From: Bdellovibrionales bacterium CG12_big_fil_rev_8_21_14_0_65_38_15
Lineage (GTDB): Bacteria > Bdellovibrionota > Bacteriovoracia > Bacteriovoracales > Bacteriovoracaceae
Reading direction: 5' to 3'
DNA length: 64,000 nt
Assembly (NCBI GenBank): GCA_002787775.1
Contig: PCUW01000043.1
Coordinates: 62,001 to 126,000 of the forward strand
Shown here: positions 63,325-64,000 of the stretch, piece by piece
Numbering within the stretch: the first letter of the stretch is position 1
How the letters are laid out: every line of letters starts with the position of its first letter
Program-made: the position numbers and the translations under genes
Notes under the pieces: generated by a model
The model's input: only the letters and a program-made list of their open reading frames with translations
What the model was told of the DNA's origin: nothing
Database searches by the model: none

Positions 63325-64000
63325 ATGGGTGATTATACAAGACTAGATATCAGGCAAGCGCGAGAAATTCTCAAAATTTATCGCCAAAAAGAGCTAAACG
63401 AGCTGATTCCGTTGTCTCTTGGAATCTCTAATTCTAATTATAAAGTCATCATGGACGACGGCGAACAGCTGCTCTTAAAAGTTTCAAATGATAAAAATCA
63501 ATCCCAGCTGCAATCCGAACAAGAGATCTTATCCTTACTTGCAGATTTAAAATATCCCTACTCTCTACGCTCGTTAAATACATCAGATGGTTCATCTATT
63601 TATACTTACGGTGAATTTTTTGGAGTAATTTATCCTTTTATTGAAGGAATTCCACCAGGCCCAAGTGATGTGACGTGCGCAGAAATTGGCAAAGCTTTGG
63701 CCAAACTTCATTTATTAAAATTTGATCCAAGTGTACACCAAGCAAGGTCGCATGAAGATGTTGGATATGGACCAAGTAAAATCAAAGAATATATTCATTC
63801 ATCAAAAGCCCAAGCTTATTTTGTAGAAAGCTTTAAACGTGTATTTCCAAATGGTGTTGATCACTTAGCCGATGCAAACTTGCCTAGCGGAATCATTCAC
63901 GGTGATCTTTATTACGATAATACATTATTTCAAAATGAATCTATCGCAGCTGTTCTAGATTTCGAACAAGCCGGTATAGGTGAATACTTATTAGATCTAG
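63325..64000 (+). CDS. Homoserine-kinase-type phosphotransferase, partial
   Basis: The gene runs off the window end, so only 225 residues are seen. It matches the choline/aminoglycoside phosphotransferase superfamily, in particular homoserine kinase type II (ThrB). The nucleotide-binding part shows LLLKVSNDKNQSQLQSEQEIL and YPFIEGIPPG, and the catalytic loop IIHGDLYYDN has His at residue 192 with the metal site VLDFEQAG after it. No ribosome site precedes the ATG; a TTG at 63298 is an alternative. It diverges from ahcY. Confidence 0.85.
   Translation, partial: MGDYTRLDIRQAREILKIYRQKELNELIPLSLGISNSNYKVIMDDGEQLLLKVSNDKNQSQLQSEQEILSLLADLKYPYSLRSLNTSDGSSIYTYGEFFGVIYPFIEGIPPGPSDVTCAEIGKALAKLHLLKFDPSVHQARSHEDVGYGPSKIKEYIHSSKAQAYFVESFKRVFPNGVDHLADANLPSGIIHGDLYYDNTLFQNESIAAVLDFEQAGIGEYLLDL

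Overview
This window looks like chromosome of an AT-rich Gram-negative bacterium. It carries many lipoprotein and outer-membrane signal sequences, MurG, a five-gene peptide ABC importer and an almost fully packed gene layout with frequent 1-20 bp overlaps. The gene mix (paired ArsA ATPases, an HD-GYP protein, a PP2C/SpoIIE-type protein, DUF455, a nucleotide-translocase-like carrier and many family-less exported proteins) suggests the Bdellovibrionota, most likely a Bacteriovorax-like organism. That placement is inference; no rRNA is present to test it. No transposase, phage gene or CRISPR array was seen.

Layout. 1-8.4 kb: housekeeping genes (typA; murG with a dCTPase-like gene; a BaiN-type flavoprotein; a DEAD-box helicase; a glutamate-synthase-like FMN protein). 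8.5-14.3 kb: an SDR protein, an exported GESH protein, an ABC ATPase coupled to an unusual permease with an ankyrin tail, tRNA-Leu(UAG), an orphan HPt protein and a lipoprotein. 14.3-17.9 kb: an unrecognised coiled-coil/regulatory pair. 17.9-23.5 kb: an Opp/Dpp-type peptide importer. 23.6-26.1 kb: a TPR lipoprotein and a small lipoprotein with a puzzling start. 26.1-26.6 kb is the only long stretch without a clear gene. 26.6-33.2 kb: a PhaR-type regulator, an outer-membrane protein, two ArsA-type ATPases, glutamate-cysteine ligase, cystathionine beta-synthase and a cystathionine lyase, closely packed on one strand.

33.2-38.7 kb: a PP2C-like protein with two exported partners, an HD-GYP protein, a lipoprotein and an acidic membrane protein. 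38.7-43.8 kb: an aldolase-like protein, an ATP-grasp-like protein, DUF455 and a SUV3-like helicase. 43.8-51.4 kb: an M28 aminopeptidase, nitronate monooxygenase, an MFS carrier, a saccharopine-dehydrogenase-like enzyme, an exported protein and an M3 peptidase. 51.4-56.5 kb: an ATP/ADP-translocase-like carrier and a three-gene glycan cassette. 56.5-64 kb: a DtxR-type regulator, a large exported protein, a DCC protein, a polyprenol-phosphate-sugar synthase, rpiB, ahcY and the start of a homoserine-kinase-like gene cut by the window end.

Together: AhcY releases homocysteine, the beta-synthase and lyase can turn it into cysteine, and the ligase can use that cysteine for gamma-glutamylcysteine. 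The peptide importer, two peptidases and the nucleotide-carrier-like protein fit a life on proteins and nucleotides. The glycan cassette and the Dpm1-like enzyme fit lipid-linked sugar transfer at the envelope.
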